Positions 45,362-55,533 are shown, numbered from the stretch's first letter. The stretch: DNA of 64,000 nucleotides from Methylobacterium currus (GCF_003058325.1 NZ_CP028843.1:6057001-6121000), one strand, 5' to 3'. Numbers and translations are program-made. The notes: a model not told the origin generated them from the sequence alone.

Positions 45362-46403
45362 TCATTCGTCATTTGGGGTTGATGGCCCCGCGTGACTTTC
45401 TCTAGCGCCGCCCTCAGACGGCGAGGAGCGTCCCGGGACGACGCACGGCCCGACGGCCCGCGTTGGCGCCCCCGAGGGGCTGCCCCCCTCGCTCGCGGCC
45501 TTGGCCGCGAGACCTCGGTCGCGGATCACCCCGGCCGAGTTCACGTCACGATGCTCGTCCAGCCCGCACGGGCAGACGTGCTGGCGCAGCGATAGCGGCT
45601 TTGGCACAACCGCCCCGCATCGCCGGCACTCCTGCGACGTCCCCCTGGCATCGACGCAGATCAACTCGCCACCGGCCCTCGCAGCCTTGTAGCGGACGAA
45701 CTGCACGAGCTTGCCTCATCCCGCATCGAGGATGGACCTGTTCAACCCCCTCTTCTGGGCGACGTGCGTGCCCGGCTCCTCGACAGTCCCCGCAATCGAG
45801 CGGGTCATGTTCCGGATGCGCAGATCCTCCAGCACGACGAGCGCATGCTCGCGCGCCAGCCGCGCCGAGACGCGGTGGAGATGCTGGTCCCGCGTGTTCG
45901 CCACCGCCCGGAGTTGGCGCGCCAGCCGTGCCTTGACCTTGCGCCGGCGGTTCGAGCCCTTGCGGCATCGTGCGAGCGCCCGGCGGGACACCCGGATCTC
46001 GCGCTCGCGACGCGAGGCTGGTCGGACGTTCGGGATGCGGCAGCGCCTCGACGCCAAGGTCGCCGCCCACCGCCTCGCCGGCGGGTGGCGTAGCCGCCAC
46101 CACCTCATTGGTCTCGACGGTGAAGCCGACGTACCGGTGCCGGCCCTTGCGGGTGAACGTCACGCCCAGGATCTTGGCGTCGGACGGAAGCGCCCGGTCG
46201 TGGTTAAGGCGGATCGGGCGGTCAAAACCCTTGAGCCGGATGCGGTCGCCCTCGTGCCGCAGGCCTGCGGCCTCAAGCAGGCCGAAGGTGTTCCAGCGCG
46301 AGACTGGCTTGAAGCGTGGGAATCCAGGCTTGAGCCCGCGCTTGATCCGTCCGAAGAACCCGGTGAAGCCGTCCTCGACGCGCTTGAGCGTCCAGCGACC
46401 CAT
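45362..46403 (-). pseudogene. TnpB-type (IS200/IS605) gene remnant
   Basis: Pieces of a TnpB endonuclease in several frames: KPGFPRFKPVSRWNTFGLLE and ILGVTFTRKGRHRYVGFTVE near the N-terminal side; ALVVLEDLRIRNMTRSIAGT with the RuvC Glu; an in-frame stop near 45718; then CRRCGAVV...CPCGLDEHRDVNSAGVI with the zinc ribbon and final Asp. The N-terminus is missing, and at least one frameshift and one stop are present, so it is dead. Its 5' end abuts an IS66 fragment. Confidence 0.75.
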
Positions 46404-46825
46404 GTTGGCCGGAGCGGCCAGCCTGGTCGTCGCGCTGGGGGGGCTGCGGGAGAACCGGGCCCGGCTGTCGGCCAAGACGCCGATGGCCGGGGTGATGGAC
46501 TTCCTGTTCAAGCTCTGGGCGGCGTTCATGCGCTTCCTTGAGGACGGGCGGGTCTACCTGAGCAACGCCGCCGCCGCCGAGCGGGCGCTGCGCGGGATCG
46601 CGGTGGGCCGCCGCAACTGGACGTTCGCTGGCTCGGACGCGGGCGGACGGGCGGCGCGCGGCGGCGCTGTACACGCTGACCGAGACCGCCAAGCTCAACG
46701 CGGTCGATCCCCGGGCCTGGCTGGCCGACGTGCTGGCCCGACTGCCGGCCCATCCCGCGCGCCGGATCGACGAACTCCTCCCCTGGAACTGGACACCGCC
46801 CCAGCAATCCCAGAGTGCCGCCTGA
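46404..46825 (+). pseudogene. IS66-family TnpC C-terminal remnant
   Basis: LSAKTPMAGVMDFLFKLWAA, FLEDGRVYLSNAAAAERALR and GIAVGRRNWTFAGSDAGG are the conserved C-terminal blocks of IS66 TnpC. After GGRAA the frame shifts and continues TETAKLNAVDPRAWLADVLA, then RRIDELLPWNW to the stop at 46825. No other IS66 gene is present, and its upstream part is replaced by the TnpB remnant. Confidence 0.82.
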
Positions 46826-47290
46826 CCTCGCGAGCGCGCAATGATGCTCGCCGCGCGGCCGTCGCCGAACGCGTACGGTGACTGACGTGCACCATCCTCT
46901 CAGGATGCATCGGCGACCTCCATCGTCGGGACGAGCGTTCGTTCGCGATGCCTCGAACGGATGCCGGCGGGGCCGACCGGTGGCGGCGGGGCAGGACGCA
47001 TGGCCGGACGGTGACCCGGATGGGCTGGCGTCCGGCCGAAGCCCGATGCGGCCCCTCCCACGCGTGGAGGGAGGCCCCCGCAGGGCGCTCCCACCCTTGG
47101 ACGGCGCCGGGGAATCGGACGCGGGCCCAATTTCGGGGGCCGCCCGGAAAGCCACAAACGGCACCATCGGCACGCGGGCGCCGCTCCGCCGGCTTCGCGC
47201 CCTGACCGCCCGGCCCGGGCGGCGTCTTTCACCCGGGCCGGACGCCGCGGAGGCGTCGGGGCAAGCGTTCCTTCGCGACCCGGACCGCGC
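46826..47290. other. 465-bp gene-free spacer
   Basis: Between the IS66 remnant and the leftward 214-aa gene. Contains GC-rich sequence without a supported open frame; it likely marks the left border of the defence-like island. Confidence 0.45.
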
Positions 47291-47935
47291 CTACCGAACG
47301 GGACTCCACCCAACGCACCTCTCCAGCAGGCGGGTCGGGTGCCTCGCATAGTCGATGCCCGTTCCCTGCTCGTCCTCCGCGGCGGCGAAGGCGGCATAGT
47401 GAATGGATTGCAGGAAGGCGTTCCCGGGCAACCGGTCGGCGAGGAGCAGTATCGGCCCGACGCCGCCGCCGTGGGCGAGAGCGAGCCGGCCTGCGGCGAG
47501 GGCTCCCGCCAGGTCGGCGAGCAGGCGCCTGTCGTCGGGCCGGAACGCGGCGAGCGCCGCGCTCGCCTCGTCGTAGGCGGTCGCGAGGGCGTCGTCCTCC
47601 TGCCAGGCGTCGTGAAAACCCTCGCCGTCGCGCAGGTGCTTCCGGCGCACCCCCTGCCGCTTGGCGGCCCAGTCCCGGGCGTAGGCGTCGTTGAGGACGA
47701 GCAGCGTGGCCAGCTTCGGGTCGTCGTGCTGCACGAACGCCCAGTCGGGTCCGGCCGGTTTCGGCCGGCACAGGGCATCCTCGACCGTGATGGCGTCCTC
47801 CGCCACGCCGAGCCACGCGCGGAGCCCGGCGCAGCCGTGCTCGTGCTCCGCCTTGCAGTCGTGTCCCAGGGCCACGCCCCATGGGCTGCCGCCTTCCCCG
47901 AGCAGGACGACGCGGTTCTGGTTTCCGGCCTTCAT
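47291..47935 (-). CDS. hypothetical protein next to helicase
   Basis: 214 residues from ATG 47935 (MKAGNQNRVVLLGEGGSPWG). It contains HDCKAEHEHGCAGLRAWLGV near residue 30, a DEASAALAAFRPDDRRLLAD helix and LAHGGGVGPILLLADRLPGN, and ends with CVGWSPVR. No family recognised and no membrane segment. It is divergent from the large helicase across 279 bases. Confidence 0.65.
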   Translation of the reverse strand: MKAGNQNRVVLLGEGGSPWGVALGHDCKAEHEHGCAGLRAWLGVAEDAITVEDALCRPKPAGPDWAFVQHDDPKLATLLVLNDAYARDWAAKRQGVRRKHLRDGEGFHDAWQEDDALATAYDEASAALAAFRPDDRRLLADLAGALAAGRLALAHGGGVGPILLLADRLPGNAFLQSIHYAAFAAAEDEQGTGIDYARHPTRLLERCVGWSPVR

Positions 47936-48213
47936 GTCAGCCTCCGGGATGACGCGGCGGGAGCGCCTGACAGGGGAGACGATCGCCGCTTTCGCAGGAA
48001 TGGCAAGGGCGCGCCCGTACCGGGTCGAGCCGGAGGGGCGCGCGCCGGCCGGCCCGGCCCCGGAACCTGTCGTCGGCGCGTTCGTGCGCCCGGTGTCCGC
48101 CGACGGAGCCGACCGTCCGTCGAGGCGTCGCGTCGTCAGCGATGGCGCCCGGGTTGTGGATTGCCCGGTCCTTCCCAAACTGGGCACGAGGCGGCCGCGC
48201 GCGTCGCGTCGGA

Positions 48214-51200
48214 GTGAAGGAATTGAGCGGGTCGGGGTCCTGGTTCGCGGACGCGATGCGCGGGAGCGCCGCCGGTCTTGGGGGCACGCACCTCAAGGTC
48301 CACGACCTGCTGCGCGCGCTCCCCCTGCAGGCGGTGCGCAACAACCTCGTCGCCGGGCTCGGGCACGCCGGCTCCCGCGGCCGACCGCTCTGGGACCACC
48401 AGGCCGAGACCCTGGCGGCGTTGGCGGCCCACCTCGCCGACCCGGCGTGCGACCCGCGGGCCCTGGCGGTGATCCCCACCGCGGGCGGCAAGACCGAGAT
48501 CATCGTCAGGCTGGTGGAGGCGACCGGTCTCGACGCGGGCGGCGCGCGCCTGGCGGTCCCGACCATCGTGCTGGAGCCCTCGCGCCACCTCATCCGGCAG
48601 ACAGTCGAGACGTTCCGCGAGCGCTTCCCGGCCCTGCAGGTGTCCGGGCTCCTCGCGCCGGACGACCGGCCGCGCAACGTGACGGTGATGAGCTACGATC
48701 TCTTCGTCAACATGCTCCGCGACGGCAGGCTGCTCCCCGGCGACGTCGGGGCGGTCGTCATGGACGAGGCCCACCGCGGGCTCTCGGACCTGCGGCAGGA
48801 CCTGATCCGCCGGTTCCTCGACCACGCCGTGGTCACGGCGTTCAGCGCCACGCCCGCCTTCGACGCGAACAAGACCGTGCACGCGCTGCTCGGCTCGGAG
48901 AACGAGGTCATCAAGGTCGCGGACGAGCGCCTACGGCGCGAGGGGATCATCTCCCCCGTGGCCAACTACGTCCTGCGCGTCGACGTCGTCGGCGCCCTGC
49001 CGGACGACCCCGCCCTCAGGCGCGCCATCCTCAGGAAGGCCGGACACGAAGCCCTGGTCGGCTTCCTCGCCACCTACGAGGAGCCGGCCACGGGCCTGCG
49101 CCTGCGCGACAAGGCCTTCTTCGGCTACGCCAACGGCATCCGGCAGGCCGAGGGGCTCGCCGCCGCGATGACGGCGGCGGGCATGCCGGCCCGCGGGGTC
49201 AAGGGCAGCGACGGCCTGGAGGCGTTGAAGGCCAACCTTCTAGACCTGCGGGACGGGCACCTGCGGGCGCTGGTCAACGACAAGGTGCTCGTGGAGGGGG
49301 TGAACCTGCCGCAGGCGCGCGGCGTGGTCGCCTTTGATGCGACCTCGTCCCTGGTCAAGCACGTCCAGCGCTGCGGGCGCGCCAGGCGCCTCGACCCCGC
49401 GCTCGACCGATCCGACCCGCGGCAGATGTCCTCCGTGGTCGAGGCGATGGTCTGCATCGACGGGATGCCGCTCGACACGCAGCGCATCTACGCCGAGGCC
49501 ATCGGCGACCTGTCGGTGGCCCGGGTCTACGACACGCCCCGCCAGGACGCGGCGGCGCTCGCGCGCGAGATCGTGCGGGACCGGCCGGCGGAGGCGGGCG
49601 GGGAGGAGGACCGGGAGGAGGCGTCCGAGATGGACGAGGCCATCGGTCGCCTGGAGGAGGGCCGACGGTCGGGCGCCAGAGGGGCGGGGCCCCGCGCGCC
49701 CGTCGACGCGGAGCGGTGGGCGGACGCCTTCTCGGTCATGGGTAGCCTGGATGGCATCCACTACCTGCTCGCCGAGCGCGAGGGCCCGCGGCGCCTGGAA
49801 GGCATGCTGCACCGCGTCCAGGTGGCCCGCGCCATCGGCATCCGGACGGACGACCCCCACCTCAAGGACCTGTTCGGCGAGTTGGAGGAGGCGGCGCGGG
49901 CTGGCCTGACCCCTGAGGTCGCGGGCGTCGCCGTCCATGCGGGCTTCCACAGGTTCGAGCGCCAGCGCGCGTTCTACGTCCACGTCGACGACGTGCCACG
50001 CGTCGGCGTCGAGGTCTTCAGGCGATCCGGGCGGACGCTGGCGGCCGGGACCATGCCGGACAACTTCGGCGCCGAGCGCCAGGCCGGATGGCTGACGCGC
50101 ACCGAGGCCGCCTTCGCCTGCAACCTGAACCCCTACCACCCCGCCTTCACGGCCGTCTGGGACGCGGCGCTGGCCGGCACGCTCGGCGCGTTCGAGGGCG
50201 GCCCCCTGATCCGGCTGCTGCGCGACGGCGGCAAGCCCAAGCTCCACGTGCACGAGCGGGGATTGGAGGTGTTCCGCCGGCACCTGGGCGTCCAGGGTCC
50301 CACGCTGCCCGCCAAGCGCGCCGACCAGGCGTCGGTGTGGGAGGTGATGCGCGCGCTGGGCGTCAGCAAGCGCCTGACCCGGTTCCGGGAGCAATGGGAC
50401 CGGATGGTCGAGGACTGCATGCGGGACGGGCAGGTCGTCCGGGACGGGCGCCGGGTTGGGTTCGGGTTCGTCCGCGGGGCGAACGGCAGCCCCGTCCCCG
50501 CGCTGGACAGGGCCGAGATCGCGTGGTTCGCGCAGCTCACCGGCGTCGCCGGCCTGATCGAGCCGTCCGAGGAGTGGCTCACCATCAACGAGGCGGGGCG
50601 CGCCATCTCGACGTCGCCCTACGCCACGCCGGCGCTCAAGGATCTCTGGATGGAGATCCGGCGCTCCTACGAGGAGACCGGCGTCGGCAGGGCGGCGGGC
50701 CGGGAGTGGCACAGCGCGATGGCCAAGGGGACGGAGGTCGGCGCCTTCCGGCTGCACCGGTCCGAGATGGACGCGCTCGCCGCCGCCATCGGGCGCGGCA
50801 GGGACCGGCTCATGACCGACGAGTGGCTGAGCGCGAAGAAGGTCGCCGCCCTCCTGAACCAGAACCCGGACAGGGGGAGGTTCCGCGAGGTGTGGGACGG
50901 CCTCCTCGAATGCCTGGAGGCGGGGGAGCCCCCCGTCCTGGATGGCGTGGCGTTGCGTATGGAGGCCCGCCTACTGGGCGGCAAGCCCGTCCCTTGCCTG
51001 CACGTCTCGGAGGTCGACGCGCTCGGGCGCATGACGGGCGGGCGCAGGTCCGCCGGACCCAAGGGCGACGCGTGGCAGGGGATGGCCGACGCCGCCGGCC
51101 ATTTCGGGAAGCATCCGACGGACCCGACCTTCCGGCGGTCCTGGCAGGCCCTGGTGGTGGCGGCCGAGGACGGGCCGGTGCTGGACGGCGCACGCGCCGT

Positions 51201-51552
51201 GAGGTTCGAGTACCGGACGGCGACGAAGGCCGTCTGGTGCCTTCACCGGGACGAGCTCGAATGGTTCGGCAAGCGAACCTGGCCGAAGCGGCGTCCCCCC
51301 GTGCCGAGGCCCTACGTCCCCCTCGCGGACCTGCGCGCGGGCGAGGCCGTCGAGGGGGCGTTGGACGCCTTCGACCTCGTGGCCGAGGAAGTGGACGGGC
51401 TGCTCGCCGACGCTTCGCCCCTGTCGCTCCTCGGGCGGGAGGGGTTGCGCTTCGAGCGGCTTCCGGAAGGCGGGCTGGCCGTCCATCCGGACGACGTCGC
51501 CGGGTTTCTCGATTCCGTAAGGGAACTCTCCGAGACCGCCCCTTCGCCGTAA
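48214..51552 (+). CDS. SF2 DEAD/DEAH-box helicase with six C-terminal ~80-residue repeats
   Basis: 1112 residues from GTG 48214 (ATG 48256 and upstream 48142 are alternatives). Helicase motifs: Q-like WDHQAETLAAL, Walker A PTAGGKTEI near 88, DEAH in VMDEAHRGLSDL near 183, SATPAFD near 211, and motif VI QRCGRARRLDP near 385. Residues 400-520 are linker. The C-terminal half repeats a unit at about residues 529, 625, 709, 788, 871 and 954: Trp at the start, an N/S-x-P turn, F-x2-x-W, then a beta hairpin and L-x-V/L-x-E ending in Phe. These look like repeated DNA-binding modules. No known helicase with this layout comes to mind. Confidence 0.85.
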   Translation: MKELSGSGSWFADAMRGSAAGLGGTHLKVHDLLRALPLQAVRNNLVAGLGHAGSRGRPLWDHQAETLAALAAHLADPACDPRALAVIPTAGGKTEIIVRLVEATGLDAGGARLAVPTIVLEPSRHLIRQTVETFRERFPALQVSGLLAPDDRPRNVTVMSYDLFVNMLRDGRLLPGDVGAVVMDEAHRGLSDLRQDLIRRFLDHAVVTAFSATPAFDANKTVHALLGSENEVIKVADERLRREGIISPVANYVLRVDVVGALPDDPALRRAILRKAGHEALVGFLATYEEPATGLRLRDKAFFGYANGIRQAEGLAAAMTAAGMPARGVKGSDGLEALKANLLDLRDGHLRALVNDKVLVEGVNLPQARGVVAFDATSSLVKHVQRCGRARRLDPALDRSDPRQMSSVVEAMVCIDGMPLDTQRIYAEAIGDLSVARVYDTPRQDAAALAREIVRDRPAEAGGEEDREEASEMDEAIGRLEEGRRSGARGAGPRAPVDAERWADAFSVMGSLDGIHYLLAEREGPRRLEGMLHRVQVARAIGIRTDDPHLKDLFGELEEAARAGLTPEVAGVAVHAGFHRFERQRAFYVHVDDVPRVGVEVFRRSGRTLAAGTMPDNFGAERQAGWLTRTEAAFACNLNPYHPAFTAVWDAALAGTLGAFEGGPLIRLLRDGGKPKLHVHERGLEVFRRHLGVQGPTLPAKRADQASVWEVMRALGVSKRLTRFREQWDRMVEDCMRDGQVVRDGRRVGFGFVRGANGSPVPALDRAEIAWFAQLTGVAGLIEPSEEWLTINEAGRAISTSPYATPALKDLWMEIRRSYEETGVGRAAGREWHSAMAKGTEVGAFRLHRSEMDALAAAIGRGRDRLMTDEWLSAKKVAALLNQNPDRGRFREVWDGLLECLEAGEPPVLDGVALRMEARLLGGKPVPCLHVSEVDALGRMTGGRRSAGPKGDAWQGMADAAGHFGKHPTDPTFRRSWQALVVAAEDGPVLDGARAVRFEYRTATKAVWCLHRDELEWFGKRTWPKRRPPVPRPYVPLADLRAGEAVEGALDAFDLVAEEVDGLLADASPLSLLGREGLRFERLPEGGLAVHPDDVAGFLDSVRELSETAPSP

Positions 51553-51751
51553 GTGGTTGAGGGGTCCGGCACCGCCATGAGGTGGGATGCGGCGCAGACC
51601 TGACGGCGCAGTCCCCCTTCCCATAGGCCGGGCCGCGCGCGGGGGGAGCCGCCCCGGGATATGGCCACCTAAGTCCGGGTGCGTTCAGATGTGGTGGCAA
51701 TGCCTCGGAGTAGCATCCGCGCCGCGGCGCGAACCCTGTGAGGTCTCGAAC

Positions 51752-52729
51752 ATGTCCCTGAGGTCCATCGCGAACGTGACCGCGCGCCGTGGCACCCCAA
51801 CATCGGGCGGCACGGTCGGCCCCGCTGCGGGCGCGACGTCGCTCGACGGCCAAGCCCCCGCGACCCCGCGGAGACACCGTCCGGCCTGGCCGGAGGCGTG
51901 GGCCGGCGCCGCGGAGCCTGTCGGCCTCCACCAGGCGTTGCTCGTCCTCGATATCGAGACGGTGCCCGACGAGGAGAAGGTCCCGGCGGATTGGCCGTCC
52001 GACAGGTTCCCGAAGGCGGCCTGGCACAAGGTGATCGCGGTCTCCTTCGTCGAGGCGGCCATCGCCCGCGACGCGGCGACCGGGACCGAGGCATACCAGA
52101 TCCGGTCGTGCCGGAGCGGGGGCGAGCCAGGATGGGACGAGGAGCGCCTGCTGCGGGCCTTCTGGAAGTTCTTCGCGGCCGGCCGCTACAGGGTCGTGAC
52201 CTGGAACGGCCGCAGCTTCGACCTCCCCACGCTCCTGCTGCGCTCGTTGATGCACGGTATCGCGGTGCCCTCCTGGTACAGGAGGGGGACCAAGTGAGAC
52301 GGCTACGGCCGCCGCTACGCCGTGGACTGGCATGCGGACTTGATGGAGGCGATGGCCGAGTACGGGGCCTGCGCGCGCCTGACCCTGGAGGAGGCCGCCG
52401 GGCTCGTGGCCCTGCCCGGGAAGCTGGGCGAGCACGGCTCGCAGGTCGCCGCCATGGTCGCCCGCGGCGAGATCGGGCGCGTGCGGGCCTACTGCGAGAC
52501 CGACTGCCTGAACCTCTTCGTGCTGTACCTGCGCTGGGCGCACCTCACCGGAAAGACCAGCCCGGAGGCCCACGACGCGGCCGTGGACGGCCTGATCTGG
52601 TACCTGGGAGCCGAACGCTTGGCGCGCCCGCATCTCGGTGTCTTCGTGGACGCATGGCGGCGGGCGACCGAATCCCGGCCCGCCTTCGTCTCCCGGCCGC
52701 CGCGGTCTTGGCCCGACGTCGCGGGTTGA
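51752..52729 (+). pseudogene. PolB-type 3'-5' exonuclease with in-frame TGA
   Basis: Residues 68 onward match the DNA_pol_B_exo2/RNase H-like exonuclease family: the DEDD first Asp and Glu in ALLVLDIETVPDEEK, the second Asp in VVTWNGRSFDLPTLLLRSL, and the third in YCETDCLNLFVLYLRWAHL. At 52295-52297 a TGA interrupts the frame (GTK-stop-DGYGRRYAVDWH), and the reading frame continues unshifted to 52729. A one-base change from TGG (Trp) would account for it. It is read in the same direction, 200 bases after the helicase. It could be a true pseudogene, an error, or (less likely) readthrough. Confidence 0.8.
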
Positions 52730-52942
52730 GATCGGCCGGCCCGGACGCTCCCGCGCACGGCCGGGACGGGCTCGCCGGCGCCGCGGGCTTGGTCGGACGG
52801 GGGCAACCATCGTGAGCCGAGCCCCCTGGGAAGGGATAGAACACGCCGTCCTGTCCCGCCGGACGTCCTCGACGCCGTTGGGCCGAGGCGAGCACGCCCC
52901 GGCAAGATAGGCCGCGACGCTCTGGCTGACACCCGCGCCGAT

Positions 52943-55006
52943 TCAGCCAGCCGCACTCAGGTCCCTGGTCCTCCCGAGCACGCCCGCCATCGCCGGTGCA
53001 ATGTCCGTTGAGCGCGTGACCGAGGCCCCGCCCCCGGAAACCAGATCCAGGTCGTGACGCCGGCCGGGGGCCATGGGCTCGCTGATCAGGCGCCGGCACA
53101 GCAACTCGGCCAGCGAGGGGTCCTCGACGGCACAGACGATCTGCCGACCCGACCGCTGCAGGGCGGAGAGCACCTCGACAAGGTGCAGGGCCCGGAAATC
53201 GTCGATGTGCTGAACCGGGTCGTCGAGCATGAGCGTCCGCCAGGTGCACCACGGTCGGGATAGGTGCACGGAGAGGAGGAAGGCCAGGCCGGCTGCGCGC
53301 CTCTGCCCGCTGCTGAAGACGAATTGCGGGTTCAGCCCGTTGCCGACCCTCAGGCTCAGGAAGCGCTTCACGTCGCCGCGGATGCCGTAATCGATGGTGC
53401 GCCACTCGGAATGCGGGCGTAGCCGTTGGTACAGCTCGTTCAGCAGCGGGCTGATGACCGCGAGGCGCTCGTCGATGATCTCGGCATTCGTCCTGCGGAC
53501 GGTACGGTCCAGCGTCCGGGCGGTGGTCACGGCCGTCCGGACCCGCGCGAGCCGGTCCCCCGCGGCGTCGGCCTCCACCCGGAGCGCTTCGACGTGCGCT
53601 TCGAGATCCGTCACGCGTTCCACCGCTTGCGAGGCCTCCAAGGTGAGGATGCTCCGCTCCAGGTCGATCAACCGACTCCGTTCGGCCTGCACGGCCGCGT
53701 CGAGGGCGCCGGCGTCGTGCGCGAGCTTCCCGTCCAGCGAGCGTCGCACGAGCTCGGCCGACAGCGCCTCTTCGCGGGCCGACAGCTCGGCCTCGGCGGA
53801 CGCGAACCGGAGGACCGCTGCCTCGGTCTCCCGCAGGATCTCGGCCGCGGCCTCGTGCCGGGTCCGGGCCGCCGCGAGCTCGGCGCGCGCCTCCGGCACC
53901 CCCGAGTGCCGGGCGGCGAGCCGCTCGCGCGCAGCCGCGAGCCCTGTCTCGAATTCGGAGGCGCCTTGCGGCGCGCGACAGAGCGGGCAGCGGTCGTCAT
54001 GAAGCCCGACCCGGCTGCCATGGTCGACCAGGATGGCCAGCGACGCGGCGAGCGCGTCGGTCTCCTGCTCCCGGCGAAGGCGCGCCTCGGCGGCCTCCAG
54101 CGCGTGGCGGGCCTCCCGGACCGCGGCCTCGGCCTCGGCCGCCGCCACCGCCGCCGCGTCCCGGCCCGCCCGGAAGTCGGGGCCCGCGACCGTGTCGCGC
54201 AACGCGGTCACCGCGCGAACCTCGTCCGCGACCCGGCCCATCTCGCCGAGGCCCAGCCGGCGGCCGGCCAGCGCCTGCCGCGCCGCCGAGACCCGGCTCC
54301 CCAAGTCCTGGCCGCCGGCCGCCGTCAGCCCATCCAGGCTGGACAGGGCCGCGGCGATGTCGCCGGCCTTCAGGGCGACGTCCCGGGTTTCCTCCAGGTC
54401 GGTCAACGCCGCCGTCAGGCGCGCGCGCGCCTCCTCGTAGGCGTGCGCGGCGGCATTGTGCGTGCCCTCGGCGGCGGACAGGACCTCTCGCGCCTTGGCG
54501 GCGTAATCCGGACCTTCGATGGCACCCAGCGCCGCGCGCACGAGCTCGAAGCGCTGCGTTTCCGTGAGGTCGAGGCTGAGCGCCGCGATCCATTCGTCGC
54601 GGATGATGGAGGTCCTGCAGACCTGCTGCAGCGCCCGCTCCGGCTTCGCGCCCGGAACGCAGAGCATCGCCTCGATGCGCGCCGCGTCCCGGTCGGCGCC
54701 GGTCTCGCGCGAGCGCGTCACGGCAAAGCCGCTCCCGTCATCGGCACGGAATCCCACCGTGACGAAATGCGCCTCCGGCTGCCCTTCGCCGCGCCACCAG
54801 ACATAGTCGTCGAGGCTTTCCTTCGCCGCTTTGTCGACGAGGTACTTGTCGATCTGGCCCGTGAGGGCGAACTCGACCGCGTCGCACAGCGTGCTCTTCC
54901 CGACGCCGTTGCGGCCGCAGATGACGGTGAAGCCGGGGCCGAAATCCACGCGTTGGCGCTCCCGGAAGCCCCGGAAGCCGCACAGTTCGAGGTAGTCGAG
55001 CCTCAT
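52943..55006 (-). CDS. SMC/Rad50-like ABC ATPase, ABC-3C ATPase component
   Basis: 687 residues. Walker A ICGRNGVGKST at 31-39. A long Ala/Glu-rich coiled coil (~180-560) is interrupted by a zinc-hook-like CPLC near 340. ABC signature FSSGQRRAAGL near 559 and Walker B LMLDDPVQHIDD near 590. The ATP-dependent dimer presumably senses DNA ends or foreign DNA and controls the effector. It starts inside the stop of the small upstream gene (ATGA) and is the last gene of the SIR2 operon. Confidence 0.9.
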   Translation of the reverse strand: MRLDYLELCGFRGFRERQRVDFGPGFTVICGRNGVGKSTLCDAVEFALTGQIDKYLVDKAAKESLDDYVWWRGEGQPEAHFVTVGFRADDGSGFAVTRSRETGADRDAARIEAMLCVPGAKPERALQQVCRTSIIRDEWIAALSLDLTETQRFELVRAALGAIEGPDYAAKAREVLSAAEGTHNAAAHAYEEARARLTAALTDLEETRDVALKAGDIAAALSSLDGLTAAGGQDLGSRVSAARQALAGRRLGLGEMGRVADEVRAVTALRDTVAGPDFRAGRDAAAVAAAEAEAAVREARHALEAAEARLRREQETDALAASLAILVDHGSRVGLHDDRCPLCRAPQGASEFETGLAAARERLAARHSGVPEARAELAAARTRHEAAAEILRETEAAVLRFASAEAELSAREEALSAELVRRSLDGKLAHDAGALDAAVQAERSRLIDLERSILTLEASQAVERVTDLEAHVEALRVEADAAGDRLARVRTAVTTARTLDRTVRRTNAEIIDERLAVISPLLNELYQRLRPHSEWRTIDYGIRGDVKRFLSLRVGNGLNPQFVFSSGQRRAAGLAFLLSVHLSRPWCTWRTLMLDDPVQHIDDFRALHLVEVLSALQRSGRQIVCAVEDPSLAELLCRRLISEPMAPGRRHDLDLVSGGGASVTRSTDIAPAMAGVLGRTRDLSAAG

Positions 55007-55533
55007 GGCGCATCCACCAGGATGCGCGCCACGTCGGGAGCGCTCGCGGCGCCCAGGAAGGCGGCCACCGCGGCGTCCGGGACGTCGCTCAACCGCGCCC
55101 GCAACCGCGCCCGGTAGTCGGCGCCGCCGATCGCGGGCGCGCTGAGCACCGGCAGCAGGGGCAACAGCGACCTGCGCAGGTCGGCGGCCGTGCGCAGGTC
55201 GCCGCGCGCGATCTTGCGGGTCATGGAGAAGTCCTCCTCGATCCGCTCGATCTGCCGCGCGAGGACGGGGTCGGAATCGCTGGCCAGGAACAAGGCGTAG
55301 ACGTTCCAGGCCTTCGCGCCCGCGGAGCGCAGTGCGGCCGCATGTCGGCCGAGCGTGGCCTGCTGGACTTGCCGCCAGTCGGCGAGCAGGCTCTCGCCGG
55401 TCCCGAAGACGTGCAGGAACCCGGCGACGGAGGCGTTCTCGAAGCAGACGACCGGCACGCTGCCGCCCGGCCAGGTCCATGTCTCGTAGCCGGCCGAGCG
55501 GAGCAGCACTTCGGATTGGGTCGCGATGTCCAT
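55003..55533 (-). CDS. ABC-3C middle component (MC1-like)
   Basis: 176 residues. FENASVAGFLHVFGTGESLL, AKAWNVYALFLASDSDP and IERIEEDFSMTRKIARGDLR followed by SLLPLLPVL agree with the middle component of ABC-three-component systems as I remember it; the match is not computed. It would link the SMC-like ATPase to the effector. Its ATG overlaps the TGA of the SIR2 gene (TGATG), and its stop overlaps the ATPase start. Confidence 0.65.
   Translation of the reverse strand: MDIATQSEVLLRSAGYETWTWPGGSVPVVCFENASVAGFLHVFGTGESLLADWRQVQQATLGRHAAALRSAGAKAWNVYALFLASDSDPVLARQIERIEEDFSMTRKIARGDLRTAADLRRSLLPLLPVLSAPAIGGADYRARLRARLSDVPDAAVAAFLGAASAPDVARILVDAP

Noticed and set aside
49240..50757. 505-aa open frame opposite the helicase
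   Set aside because: Antisense of the repeat-bearing helicase; composition is that of a reverse-strand shadow.
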